NCBI GenBank assembly: GCA_025345505.1 | Contig: JANVCC010000120.1 | Span: forward strand, 5,416,036-5,480,035 | Length of the DNA: 64,000 nucleotides | Direction: 5' to 3' | Source: Todiramphus chloris collaris | Lineage: Eukaryota; Chordata; Aves; Coraciiformes; Alcedinidae | In this document: positions 25,227-49,497 of the stretch, piece after piece | Position numbering within the stretch: position 1 is the first letter of the stretch | How the letters are laid out: every line of letters starts with the position of its first letter | Made by a program: the position numbers and the translations under genes | Notes under the pieces: generated by a model | Seen by the model: only the letters and a program-made list of their open reading frames with translations | Database searches by the model: none | What the model was told of the DNA's origin: nothing

Positions 25227-28200
25227 CTAAAGGCAGAACAGGAAGCAGCACAGTCCCTCAGCAGCAAAATCAAACGTTAGAAGAGGCCAGGGCAGGGTTA
25301 GGCTGGAAGTGGTCAGGAATGCTCTGGAAATAGTGGTGTTGGGCAGAGTTCATGCTCACCCTCTGTGTAAGCCTCGGGGAGGTTTCTTGGTGGGCCTTGG
25401 GTAATTTCTGCAAAAGCAAGTGCAATAGTTAAACACAAGAGAAGCACACGTATGAGAGGCTGGAACAGCATCTTGCCTGGAAAATCCTTCCCCGTGCTTT
25501 GGGGCTTGCAAATTTTCCTCACAAAGTGCTCGACACACATTAAACATTCTCAGGTGCTACACTGAAGGACATTCTGAAACCACGTGGCAAAGCTCCACCT
25601 TTTAAGCACCTTAGAGGAGCAAGAACTAAAAAAGCCCAAATGATGTTTTGTTGAGCTTGGTTTTCTCCAGGCCTCAGAGAGATACGATGCTTCCCCACAT
25701 CATGAGAAGCTACTCTGTCCCTTCTGCATGTTGAAAAAAGCCAACTCTATCATTTTTTTTAATCTTATTTGTGCAGAGGCATCAACAACTGAGGAAATAA
25801 CATTTATGAGCTGCAGACCCATCTGAAGGGCCACAAACCATCGCTGGGGTCACTCCTGAAAAACCACTACTGACACAGTTGGTTTGGAGAAGGTGCATCT
25901 GACCAGCACAGGGTTGTCACAGCCACAACACAGAGTTCCATTTCTACAGCAGCTCCTCAGCAAGAGCAGCCAGTGATCAGAAAGGTCCCAAGGAAGGAAA
26001 GGATCATAAAATGACAGGGGTGTGAAGGGAGCTCTGGAGATCATGGAGTCCAACCCCCCTGCCAGAGCAGGGTCACCTAGGGCAGCCCACACAGGAACAG
26101 ATCCAGGTGGGTCTGGAAAGCCTCCAGAGAAGGAGACTCCACAGCCTCTCTGGGCAGCGTGGGCCAGGCTCTGGCACCTCCACAGATATTCCAGTCCCCT
26201 CTGAGTTCTGTTGTTTAGCTACTTCATCCATCCATCCCACCAACCACTCTTATAACTCACACTTCCTGAGCTTCCCCACAAGGATGATATGGGAGACAGC
26301 AACTTACTCATGCCAACAGCTGGAGAGAGAAACTCATGTTAAACCCAACATATATTGCTGGTAAAGTTCAGAAAAGCTGTGGAAGGCCACGAGGTGGAAT
26401 CGTTGAATTCATGACACAAAATATGATCCAAGCAGCGGCTCCAGCCTTGCCGGAGTGTTTGCCCTCCTGCTCAAAGAGGTACCAGAGCTCAGTGACAGTG
26501 GCTTCCCTGGACTACTGCCCTCACTCGAGTCCCCTGTTCCTCAGGCCCTGGGTACAGAACAGTTGGAATGCAAAGGTTTTTCCATCCTGCCACTGCAGTC
26601 ACATGATCAATGTGAATCAGGGTTCTGCACAACATTTCTGCCTTTCCAGGGAACATTGCATCTCTTGAGCAAATCCAGGTCTCCTTCATAAACTACCCAA
26701 AGGAATAGCTCCTTGTCAAAAAACCAGATACTTCTAGAAGAGATTTCAGGGGTGTTTGTGGGGGGAAAAAAAAATAAATTACCTATGTTTCCAGGCTGCA
26801 CTGTTTAGGCAGAAGGGAGCCAACGAAAAGCAAACTCACCATCACACAACAGTTCACCCTCGACACACTGACGCAAGGTGTGACCAGAAGAAGTCACAAT
26901 CCTTCTGGAACAGCCAAGGCAAAGCTTCAGATTTAGGGTGAGATTTTCGGGCAAGTTCCACTTCTTTAGAAGCCAGCAGCTCTGATTATCTCAGCAAAAG
27001 CACCTGCAAACCAAAGCCAAGTGGTTTGCTGCTCGAGCAGCCCCTGGGTGTAGACTGGGGGGGTCTCCCACTTGGCCAAAAGCAAACTCCTCCCACCACT
27101 CCCCTCATGCAACCTGCTTCCCCAGCTCCTACCCCAAATCCCACCTCACACTGCTCTTGAAATCTAAGGTTTGTAGGTGGATTTCATTTGCTTTGAAGTG
27201 AAATCTCCCTCCTCGGCTCAGCCATAAATGCAATTCCTCCTTTCTGACAGCACAGCCCGAGTCCTGCACGCCTTCCATTCAAGCAAAATGAGTCTGGGCA
27301 GGTAAGAACTCTTTCAAGATTAAAGTTTCTTCCTCAGCCAGCTCAGTACCAATCAACAGAGCAGGCTCTCTCAAGGCAGACTCTGCTGGCACAGCATTCA
27401 TTTGTATTTCACAGATTTGTTTCTCCCTCTGTTCCCTGATACTATTCTCCCTTTCCATCACCTGAAACTTAATGTGTCTGGTTTTTTAAAGATATTGATC
27501 TTCGTTATTACAGTAAAACCAGATGGTCTGTGACTCTTTAAAAGATATTCCCTCCTCCTTTCCCTTTGATTCAAGAGGGAACCAAGAAAATAATTTATCA
27601 GGTTTCTCCCAGGGTTGTAAGAAGTCTGACAAAATTGCACAGCATCATAAACCTCCACCAAGCCAATCCAGCTCCAAGGAGAACTCCTGGTGGAGTTCTG
27701 CCAGCAGCAACAAGGCAGAGAAAGCAGAGGTTGGAGGTCAGACAGGAGGCAGCTCAGCTTCCCAGGTACCTGGGGGCGCAGGACTCCGCCGAGAGCGATC
27801 CTGCTCAGAACAACAGGAGCAGCCTTGTCTGGGAAGCAGGTGCTGCCAGCACTGCCCCGGACGCACAACGGCGATGGTCTCTGAACACAGGGCTCCTCAA
27901 GTACAGGTGTTGGGGTGGAAACCAAGAGAAGGCTCCGTTCAGAGAGGGAAATGTTTTTCTGTCGAGTTTAACCTTCCCCTGCCCATTTGAAATTAAGCCC
28001 ATCCAGCTATGCACAGGGCTAAGCAGCAGAGTGCCAAGAGTCACAGAAAAGCAGGAGCCTCATTACTCCTGCAGACTGATCCAGAACCGACCAGAATTGC
28101 CGAGGAGGATCTCATCAAGAAGGATATGATTCTATTTACTGGGGGATAAAGGGCAATAATGAAGTGTGAATGCTAACAAATGGTCAGCTGGCAGAAATCT

Positions 28201-31200
28201 TTTGTGGTCAATTATCGGTTTCAGCCACGCATTTCCAAGCAGATGTTCAAATTACATCTCATTTTTACATCTGCTACAACCCAGCCTCAGCAACATTCAG
28301 ATTCCTCTGGGAAGTTGCAAATAAGTTTATCTATTCAGATTGAGTACCCTCCAGAAATCAGGATGAGAGGAAGTGCTGCCGGAAGCACAGGTTCTCTCCC
28401 AGCTCACTCGAGTAAAAAGTTGACTGTGAATGCAAACAGATTTCATCCAGCTAGGTATTCAAAGACCACCACGTTGGCATCGGTCTGACCTTCAGCACCT
28501 GATCACCCAACATGCCTATAGGAAAGTTTTACTGATAGAGAACCTGCAAAGAAGTGAAAATATAAAGCCTGTAATTCACCCAGATCACAAGGAGCAGGAG
28601 ACAGGATGCAAGGAAGAGCAGATTATGTAGAAGAGGGGACAGCAAAGTCAAACGCCACCGTAAGACAAACACTAGGAGATCTGCAATCTGAAACAGCAGC
28701 CAACTCTTAGCTCCTGCTTCCCAAAGGGAATTCCCTTGCTGACTCTGAAAGCTGCTAATTTTTCCTTTAGGAATTTCTTGGGCTTATTCTGCACTTCTCC
28801 ATCTCCCACGCAAACGATACCCAAGCCGCCGCCGCCGCAGCCCCGGGTGCCAGAAGCACGGTACAGGGTCAACGTCAGCCCACTGAGAAGGCTGTGCTGT
28901 GACAAGCAGGAAAGCCCACGCTGGCTGGCGGGCTGGATTCCAAGCCTCCAGCTATTTGGGATAAGGGAGGTTTGCACTAATAAGAAAATCAAATTGTGCA
29001 CATCACAGACGATGTTCTTCCCCAGCAAACCAGATCTCCGCCCCGCTCACCGGCCGCGTTCATTTGGAGCTCCTGCCCGATTTTCTGTGACTCACAACAT
29101 ACGTCTTGCATTTTTAATTGGAAAGGGAAGAGAAAACAGGCCATTTTAGCTTTCCTCACGTAGTCTCCTCTACATTACTTATGCTGTAGCCACACACTGG
29201 GAAGCAGCCCTGTGGCTATGCAGCTGTTCGTGCCGCCCGGCTAAGTGCAGGCTCCGCGCGAGGCGCCACAGAACTGTCAGTTCCTTACAACGCTCGAGAC
29301 ATGACAATTATTGCACCCATGAACACTCAGAATAACCACAGTGGGAGGCCAGCTCTGGAAGCTACCAGAATTCTCTTTGCCCTTCAGAACAGCCCAGTGC
29401 CACCCATCAGAGGCTGCTCTTCGGCCGATGTCCGTACCTGCTCTTTACAGACACTTGCCTTTAGACCGCCACGGTCGGTAGCTCTTGGGTGACACCGGTG
29501 AGGGGGGCAACGTGGAGAAGCTGTCAATGGCAAATCCGAGACTCAGCACTTAAGCTCCAGATTCCCTGAGTTTGGGTTCGTAGTTGTGGACTGACAAGAA
29601 CAAGCTACTTCCCGAGACAACAAGCCAGAGCTCAGGAATTAATTTCTATTACATTTTAAACCCCCTTTTTGCTTATCTTTCTAGTTAAGTGATAACAGTT
29701 CTAGGCCAGACTGGGCAGGAGGAGACAACCAGAGGGAAGAAGCCTGGCAATGCTATTCCTGTATCACAGGAGGAAGAAGAAATTCCTCCCAGGTAAAGAA
29801 GCTTTCGGAGAAGGAAGGAAAAGCTTTTCCCAGGTGACATGGGCCTGTTTTGGGAGCATCCCTGATTTCCTGCAGCAAGCCCCCCTGTATAATGTTCTCT
29901 GGGTATCCCAGACTATGAAACTCATTGGAACCAGTCTGATTGCTGCACAGGAGCTCTGTGTATGCCAGCAAGTGAGGCAGGGGCTTTTTATTTCCCTCAG
30001 AAAAACAAGGACATTCAAAACGTCAAAGAAAACAAGCTCAGTGCACCAGGCCTCCCACCAGGATCTCTCCCCTCCCCACCAGTACAGCCTGGCCCCATCC
30101 CAGCTGGGAGTTACCTGCCAGAGGAGTCACAGATTTCCTCAGATGGATTCACAAACACTTTCTTTGGCTCAGGCTCTGCTTCCAAAACACGTGTCCATTG
30201 TTTCAGCCTTTAAAATAAAAGGCAGCGTTAATTATTTCTCTTAGATGAGTCAGAGGGGGCAAAGTGTCCTGCAGAACCATGACAGACATGAACTTCACGT
30301 AGCCCCAGCCTGTGATTGCAAAAATAGAAGTATTTATTGGAATAAAGCTGCAAAGATAACACACTGAGGGCAAAGCAAGAACGCCAGCCGAGGGAAGCAG
30401 CAAGTCAGCGTCCTGATTAACAAGCCAGAAACCTGCGGTGAGCCCTCAAAAGCAGCCCATTTTTCACGTTAGTCAAGGCCACGCTGGGAACAGCCACGCA
30501 CAGAACATCTGACTGCAGCAGGTCTGCAGCAGCCAGAGGGAAGAACCACCCAACTGACAGCTCCCAGGCCCAGGAGCAGCGGAGAGGAGAAGACAACCAT
30601 CCCCGGTCCCTGCACAGCCCCCGGAGCTGCTCTGCTGCTGCCATCTGCTGGAAAGCGCTCCGGGAGAGAGGCCCCCGAGCCAAGCCAGCACAAATACCTC
30701 CTCTTCTGCCCTGCACACTATTGCCCAGGACTGTCTTAGCAACCTTCTTTCCCAGTTGGACCAGCCCTGTATTTCCCCCCACCCCTTACAAGGTAAATTA
30801 TTAAGTACTTTCCCCTTTATTTCAGTCTGCCTTAAGAAAAAAAAATATAAGAGAAAACCAACAGCACACAACCAACCAAACTGGTTTAGGAAACTGCTGG
30901 GGCATTTTTCAAAGTGCAAAGGCATTTAGAGGCTCCTAAGAAATTACCTTTCTCCCTCCTCCTGTGGTACAGGAATAACTTTGCCAGGCTTCTTCCCACT
31001 GGTTGTCTCCTCCTGCCCAGCCTGGCCTAGAGCTGTATCACTTAACTAGAAAGATAAGGAAAAAGAGGATTAACACCTAAGAAAATCACTCTAAGTCTTG
31101 CTTATACAAGTTATATAAAAATCACACTTCCCCCCACTTGTAAACCCTTCCCTTACTGTGTAAAAACACCCACTTGTCTGCACACGGACAAGGAGGAAGG

Positions 31201-32354
31201 ACAAATCAAAAGGAATGCAGCTAAACCCATTTTAGCTAGAAGAATTAAGAAGTGTGTTTACTTGAATGCTGTTTAATGGCTCTTCAGCTCCTGCAGATTC
31301 CTCCTCGTCACCCTCGGAAGAGGCTGATTTCCCAGAGAAACAGCTCTTTGTGGCTTTGGAAAGTTCTCGGTCTCTGGATCCGGGAGAGGTGGGACATCCT
31401 GGCAGCACCGGTGCTGAACTTTCCTCTGCTGTTCTCTGTCCACAGCTGAGGTCAGGAGAGGATGTGGAGCTTTCCACACGATCACCCCCGAGATCAGAGG
31501 GGTGTGTGCTCCTGGAGGGAGTGCTTCCCAGGCAATCCACAGCCGGGTTTCGCTGGCCATTAGCCATCGGGTCCTCCGAGCAGCCTGCGAGATCACAGCT
31601 CCCTGCAGTGTGATCAAACCCTGGGCAAGCACTCCGGACAGCCTCTGAAGCATCTCTGCTGGCTTCCTCCAGACAACTGTCCTCCAGAGGTTGATCTGTG
31701 CAGTCAGCATCGATTGGGCTGAGACTCAGAAGCTCCCGAATATCAAGGTCAAACAGCATGCGAGTTACCTGGGCTGACTGCAGGTGGTTCTCACCCAAAC
31801 TAGCACTCTCATCCCAAAGCTCTTCAGAACAGACCGACGAGGAGCCTCCAGGCAGAGGTTCCTTTGTAGAGTCAGAGATCGCAGAGAAACCACTCATCTC
31901 TTCACTGGTGACCAATGTCCCAGTGCAGCTGCTCTCCTCCAGTTCACTCTCCCCATTTACATTTTGGCTCGCAGTGCTTTTTCTAGCGAGGTGCCACTGG
32001 GATTCCACACGATCATCTGCCAAGATTTCCTGGATCTCTTCCTCAGTGCAACTGAGAGGAGAATTCCCTTCTTCACCGCATGACCACTCCAACAAGGAGT
32101 CATCCAGCTCACTGTCACCAAAACATCTGGTGGTATCTAGACAGATGGACACGTCATCGTATTTTGCCGCAGAAGAACTGGCGCTGAGGTCGTCACGGCC
32201 ACCATCATCCAGAACGTCAGCGGATCCTTGCAAGCGGGTGGCACCCGGGGAGCTGAGCAGCAGTTTCTCGGGTGGATCTGGACTGCTACCCAACACACAA
32301 GCTTTCTTAGCTGCCCACAGGGCCTGAGCCCACTCTGCCTTTTGGCTCTCGAAG
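25184..32354 (-). CDS. S100PBP: S100PBP, S100P-binding protein (incomplete model)
   Basis: Supported minus-strand exons are 31262-32354, 30948-31045 and 30115-30207; 25360-25407 and 25184-25226 are tentative. The large exon encodes an acidic, serine-rich segment with LDDSLLEWSCGEE and CTEEEIQEILADD, matching the human LDDSLLEL...TEEEIDALL signature. The next exon ends its run with KPGKVIPV, matching human GKVIPV, so identity is firm. Phases agree (0, then 2, then 2). S100PBP is a nuclear protein that binds the calcium-sensor S100P; its molecular role is poorly known. The 5' boundary at 32354 rests on a modest acceptor (AACCAACAG), and no in-frame ATG lies near the start of the large exon, so translation must begin in an upstream exon that I could not identify. 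The conserved human C-terminus was not found. The gene shares a promoter with YARS1. Confidence 0.8.
25360..25407 (-). CDS. S100PBP: Candidate 48-nt S100PBP exon
   Basis: The minus strand shows an excellent acceptor (TTGCACTTGCTTTTGCAG) followed by 48 bp and a good donor (ACAGAGG|GTGAGC). The length keeps phase with the exon at 30115-30207, giving NYPRPTKKPPRGLHR between split codons. The NY-x-R start loosely resembles the NYARRQK stretch of human S100PBP. No other similarity is evident, and an exon between this one and 30115 may be missing. Confidence 0.5.
26005..26215 (-). mobile_element. CR1 LINE fragment in S100PBP
   Basis: Antisense CR1 3' region: GATCATGGAGTCCAACCCC, GCCAGAGCAGGGTCACCTAG and GGCAGCCTGGGCCAGG-like sequence. 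Because S100PBP is on the minus strand, the element is in the same sense as the host gene. Confidence 0.85.
29666..29782 (+). pseudogene. Inverted duplicate of an S100PBP exon
   Basis: The plus strand here is about 90 percent identical to the minus-strand sequence of exon 30948-31045 with its acceptor, including the CTTATCTTTCTAG acceptor and TTAAGTGATA start. Over the exon there are about nine substitutions and one inserted A, which shifts the original frame. A donor-like CAG|GTAAAG follows at 29792. It is opposite in strand to S100PBP, so it cannot serve as an exon of that gene. Confidence 0.88.
30115..30207 (-). CDS. S100PBP: S100PBP exon downstream of the KVIPV exon
   Basis: Ninety-three bp on the minus strand between acceptor TTTTATTTTAAAG and donor TCTGGCAG|GTAACT. 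In phase with the preceding exon it reads LKQWTRVLEAEPEPKKVFV then NPSEEICDSSG. Composition is coding-like and both splice sites are good, but I cannot match it to human S100PBP from memory. Confidence 0.65.
30948..31045 (-). CDS. S100PBP: S100PBP exon encoding the KVIPV segment
   Basis: Ninety-eight bp on the minus strand between acceptor TATCTTTCTAG and donor GAAAG|GTAATT. Translates as LSDTALGQAGQEETTSGKK followed by PGKVIPVPQEEGE. The GKVIPV block matches human S100PBP. A diverged inverted copy of this exon lies at 29666-29782. Confidence 0.85.
31262..32354 (-). CDS. S100PBP: S100PBP large acidic exon
   Basis: About 364 codons on the minus strand, rich in S, E and D, with the family signature LDDSLLEW followed by TEEEIQEIL. 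It ends AGCATTCAA|GTAAAC, a weak but usable donor, in phase 0. The frame is closed upstream by a TGA at about 32371-32369, which limits the exon. A GTG that opens the frame at 32296 is not a plausible eukaryotic start. Confidence 0.85.
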
Positions 32355-32370
32355 CTGTTGGTTTCAATTC

Positions 32371-34690
32371 AGGACACAGCCAATGCCCAGAGGCAGGAGG
32401 GGACTGGTCACCCATGCTGCTGTCGGCTCCTGTATCCTAGGGACCCTCTGCCTTCTGCTTACAGCTCTAGAAGCCTGTCCCAGAGTTCATGTGCTCCTGG
32501 TGCCCTTCAATCAGCCCTTTTGGAAAAGAAATCAGCTCTGACCTGCCAACAAAACCAACAGTTTAATTCAGAGAAACTCAGCTGTTTTCCAAGGAGGCAG
32601 CAACGTAACAGGGAAGGCAAAATCAGCAGCTGAGGCCTCACAGTTTGAACACCTTGGTCTGTTACCTCCACTCCTGACCAGCTTAGGTCTCAACAACAAC
32701 CAGTCCTTCATTCCGTGAGCGTTCTCACACACAAGGTCACTTGGCTTTACCAAGCAGGACTAACACAAGATCACCAAATCACCAAGAGAGTCTGTGCCAC
32801 CTCCTCCAAAGCTGCCACAAACCAGTCACTCCAACGCCAAACAGCAGCCCTCACAAACCACCTTGGTCATGACCTTCCCTGCCGAGGTCAGAGCACACCG
32901 CAGGTATTAAATAAAGCCCCACGGCCCCTCCCAGGGGCTCAGCCCCCACCTCCCTCCTTCAAAGATATTAAACAAATCCAAAAAAAAGTCTTTTTTGTTC
33001 GGGTTAGGAAAAACTGAGCACCGGAAGAGTGACTCTGCCAGGGCGTTCAGCTGCGCATTAGTCACAAAACACATTATAATGAGAGATCAGGAGATAATGA
33101 ACCTTCCCGTAAAAGTCAACAGTTTAAAAGCCCTCACAACCAAAAACTGTTTTCCTCTTAATGAGGGAAATCTTTGGACTTGAAAGCCTTGCATTTGACT
33201 GGAACCCAGCAGGACAATCTGGGCTAAGGAAAGGTATTTCCTGTCCTCTCTGACCAGCAGATTTAAAGGAGTACCTTGGCTTTGCTTACTGCTTTCAAAA
33301 AGGAGGGGGGATTTCCTACTCCAGGAATAAACCCCAGGCAGTTCTGCCGCTTCCTCTTCTCATTCTGCCCAAATAACACAAACCAGCGCTTTCAGAGTAC
33401 CGCTGAAGGAAAAACAAGCACCTCGAGAAACACCCCTGTACTCACAAAACCTATTCAGGAACCTAGGGAGTCCTGGCCAGTCCTCTCTAGATGGTACTTG
33501 CCTGGAGCTCTGCACTTTGGCTACAAGTGCCTAAGTGCTTGAAGGAGAAACAAAAGGCAAATAAAAGCAAATTAAACGTGGATTTCATCCTATGGAGTGT
33601 AGCAGCCTGATTATCTAGCTCCTTACAAATAAGGACTTGAAAAAGAACCAAACACTTTAAGCCTTTTTGCTGGAACTGGTGCACAGAAAGTACACTCGGA
33701 GATGTTTACACACTCGGCTTGCAGCCAAGGAAATGGTTCCTTTGCTGCCGTGACCTTCCCAATGCACCTACGTGCAGCCTGTGCTGGGTCTGTACTTTCA
33801 GCCCTACATCATCTGATTCTAGAAGGAGAACTCTGGTAATTATGCAGCTGACGATGCATGAACCCAGACAGAGCCCCCCTGCCACTGCCCACCACACTGT
33901 GCTGAATTCAGGGGCTGTTCAAGGATTTACACCAGGGTAATGCTCTGTAACAGTTTAAACAGCTCTGAATCTGCTGCACGACCAGGCTGCCTGTGGCCAC
34001 CATCTCACCCTGTCCCTCATTCCAGTGCTGGTCAGACTACGCTGGAGCCAGCTCAGCCCCAGCTGTAAAAGCACCAGCACTGGAGCCATGCTGGGTGAGT
34101 CAAAGGAAGGCTCTTCAGAAAGTTCCACAGGCTTTAAGTGTGTTTCTCACACAGCTTGTCAAAAGTGAGATCAAAAGACAAAGCTACCGAGCAACATGGC
34201 TCTGCCAAGGGCTTGGATTAACCGGCCCATAAAGGTCCCTTCCAAGCCAAGCCAGTCTATGGAGGCTTGGGCACTGGCCACCCTGCCCGCAGCCAGTCAC
34301 AGCTCCCACAGGCCAGCAGTGCTGCCCGGGGTTCTGCTCCCTGCAAAGAGCGGGAATCAGGGGCCGCAGGGTGACACTTCCCTCAGCCTCACACGAGAAA
34401 CCTCTGAAAACCGAAAACCTCGAGTCCTGGGGCTCCTACTCCCCCCGCAGCACTAAGGCAAGGCCGAGTTCCACCTCCACAGCTCCCCGACCTCTCCGCC
34501 TGTGCCTCACAGCTCTACTCGTACCCTCCGCGGGCCTGCCCCTACCCCCCTACCCCCCCACCCCCGGGGCCGCCCAACCGCCGCCCCAACAGCGCTGCGC
34601 GGGGCCGAGGCCGCCCCTGGGGAGGAGCCCGACCCTGTCCCGCCTCCCCCAGCTCCTCCTCCCGGCCGGGCCCGGGCGCTGAGCGCCCCC
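32371..34690 (-). other. S100PBP: S100PBP 5' intron region
   Basis: About 2.3 kb between the promoter and the first recognised coding exon. It should hold the start-codon exon or a long 5' intron, but no exon with a good ATG and a matching-phase donor could be identified. A degraded CR1-like stretch with GGTCCCTTCCAAGCCAAGCC occurs near 34229-34248. Confidence 0.45.
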
Positions 34691-34699
34691 CGAGCCCCG

Positions 34700-35117
34700 C
34701 ACCGGGCAGAGGAGCAGGAAAAGCGCACAGGGGATAAAAAGGGGGGGAAATAAGACACAAGAAGGGGCGGGGCGGGGCGGGGCCGGGCCGGGCCTAGCGG
34801 CGGAACAAGCCTGAGCGCCCCGCCCTGACCCACCGCCATCTTGACGGCGCGAGCCGCCCGGCCCCGCCCCTCCCTACTCGAGGCGCCGCCTGATTGGCGG
34901 AGCTCAGCTCCCCCCCCCCGCCTCCCTTCCCCATCGGCAGCTCGGCGCTCGCGAGGCGGAAGTGACGCCCAGGCGCGGCGAGCTGAGCGCCGAGCGGAGC
35001 TGATGCAACCCGGGGCGGGTTGGTGGGGCTGGGGCGGGGGGAACGGGGCGGCCTCGGGAGCGGGCGGGGCCTGGGGGGGGCTCCGGTAACCCTGTCTCGT
35101 TCCCTGCAGCCGCCGCC
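34700..35117. promoter_or_regulatory. Bidirectional CpG-island promoter of S100PBP and YARS1
   Basis: GC-rich, TATA-less stretch between the divergent genes. Recognisable sites are GGGGCGGGGC Sp1-type boxes near 34765-34785, a YY1-type CCGCCATCTTG at 34833-34843 (AAGATGGCGG on the minus strand), a CCAAT box in inverse orientation (ATTGG, 34893-34897) and an ETS/GABP-type CGGAAGTGAC at 34957-34966. This set is typical of housekeeping head-to-head promoters. An acceptor-like TTCCCTGCAG ends at 35109, so YARS1 may have a short non-coding first exon. Confidence 0.75.
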
Positions 35118-40910
<5,793 letters not shown>

Positions 40911-41536
40911 GAAGTGACAGAGCCGCAGCTCGTGCCTCCTGCCTGGCCCCCTCCACCACCTCAGCCAGGCTCTCCTCCCCAGCCTCTGCCATCGCCTCCC
41001 CCGTGCCACGAGTCAGGGGCTCAGCCCTACAGGACCTGGGGGCTTTGGGACTCAATTTGCAGCTCTCCCCCCCTGGAGAGCTGCCTCCGACACTCCCCTG
41101 GGACTGCTCAGCCAGCATCTTCCCCCCCCCAGCTGTGGGCCAGTGCTGGGGACTGGCGGTGGCACCGCACTTAAAGGACCTGTGTGACTTCTTCTCGTGG
41201 CCTCGGGCTCTACGCCGGGGCCATCGGCTCACTCCCAGTTGTGCCATGGACTGGCCACCCTGCCCGCTGGTCCCAGTTGGGATGGCATGTGCTGCGGTGA
41301 GGGCAGAAAGGGAAGGCTGCTTGCTCAAACCTGTGTTGCTGCTACCAGAGCTGGGGACAGCCAGGCTGGCCCTGTCCCCTGCTCTTCTCGGGCACCCCTG
41401 GCCCCGCGCTCGGCCTGACGCCGCTGCTGGTGCTGCTCTTCGGCCAGGACCCCACAGGTAGCGCTCGGGGGGGGGCTGTCCTGAGCCCGTGGGCCTTAAA
41501 CACTGACTCGGGAACCATCTGTCTGTTGTAAACCCC

Positions 41537-41542
41537 AATAAA
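41537..41542 (+). terminator. YARS1: YARS1 poly(A) signal
   Basis: AATAAA about 630 bp after the TAA at 40908-40910. The transcript probably ends near 41560. No better signal lies between, so 40911-41560 is taken as the 3' UTR. Confidence 0.8.
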
Positions 41543-41800
41543 ATGTCAAGCTGAGTCCAGGCGGGTGTGTCTGTGTCTGGGGGACGCTGGCTGAGCTGTC
41601 AGCCAGCTCTGCTGCTGCCTTTTAGTGCTGCCCAAGCCCTCTGCCTGCTCTGGGTGGGGTCTGAGCCTGCCCCCGAGCTCCACACCCCTGGGCAGGGCAA
41701 GGTCATGGTCATGGCCATAATCCAGGAAGCACAGGAGCCAACAAGCTTCGGTCATCATTTTTTACCAGCCAGGTACAGAGCAGCTACTCGGTGGCAGAGG

Positions 41801-41880
41801 GTTGCTTGCGTTTGGTTGGGTTTGGTTTGGTTTTGTTGTTTGGTTTGGTTTTGGTTGTTTGTTTGTTTTTTTTTTTTTTT
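41801..41880. repeat. GGTTT-type microsatellite with T-run
   Basis: Imperfect (GGTTT)n and (GTTT)n on the plus strand ending in a run of about 14 T. On the minus strand it reads GATTGT followed by an A-tract and (CAAA)n, and may mark the genomic end of the NHSL3 3' UTR. No clear AATAAA was found for NHSL3. Confidence 0.7.
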
Positions 41881-42174
41881 ACAATCAAAGAAATCAAAAT
41901 GTGACCCAAGTTTTACAGAAATAGAAATTGAAGCTCTACCCCAGGGCCTGAAGACCAGCTCTCTGCCACGGCCGAAGCCTTTTCCCCTTCCCTTGTCCAA
42001 AGTGCTTCGGTTCCTCAAGGGCCCAGCTGGCAGGGAGAAGAGCAGCTCTGGCTCCAGCATCTTCAACCCCCCACGCTCCTCTCGGCCCGGCTGCTCTGCT
42101 CCGCACGCGCAAACCAAGCGGCAGCCGGCGGGGCGGGGGGTGCCAGTTATGGGCACGGGCCTCCAGTCCAGTCC

Positions 42175-42178
<4 letters not shown>

Positions 42179-42211
<33 letters not shown>
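42179..42211. repeat. Poly(A) tract of 33 bases
   Basis: Uninterrupted run of A on the plus strand, T33 on the minus strand, inside the predicted NHSL3 3' UTR. No recognisable retroposon body borders it. Confidence 0.9.
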
Positions 42212-42215
<4 letters not shown>

Positions 42216-42413
42216 CAAAAATAAAGCTGTAGTACTTAGGAAAGTGAAACCAACACCATTTTTGCATAAATATCATCAAGGCCGTGGAGGCTAAGGCTGT
42301 TTGCTTCCTGTATTAAGTTAGTTGCCAGTTCCACACTCATCCGTTGACCTGCCCAGGTCCCTGAGAGATTTGGATTCCTGTCCACGGGGGCACCAGTCCT
42401 GCAGCTCCGGCCC

Positions 42414-49497
<7,084 letters not shown>

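Noticed and set aside
29750..30244. Plus-strand frame of 164 codons beginning in the inverted exon copy
   Set aside because: Not the original exon frame, no family match, and it crosses the antisense of a real S100PBP exon.
32296..32415. Start codons for S100PBP at 32296 or 32415
   Set aside because: The first is GTG, not ATG. The ATG at 32415 is in a different frame from the S100PBP exon.
34222..34262. CR1 3' remnant near 34.2 kb
   Set aside because: Only a short degraded match (GGTCCCTTCCAAGCC); not secure enough to list as an element.
34507..34839. Minus-strand open frame starting ATGGCGGTGGG at the shared promoter
   Set aside because: The ATG is part of a YY1-type AAGATGGCGG promoter element; the frame is low-complexity P/R/A and not linked in phase to S100PBP.
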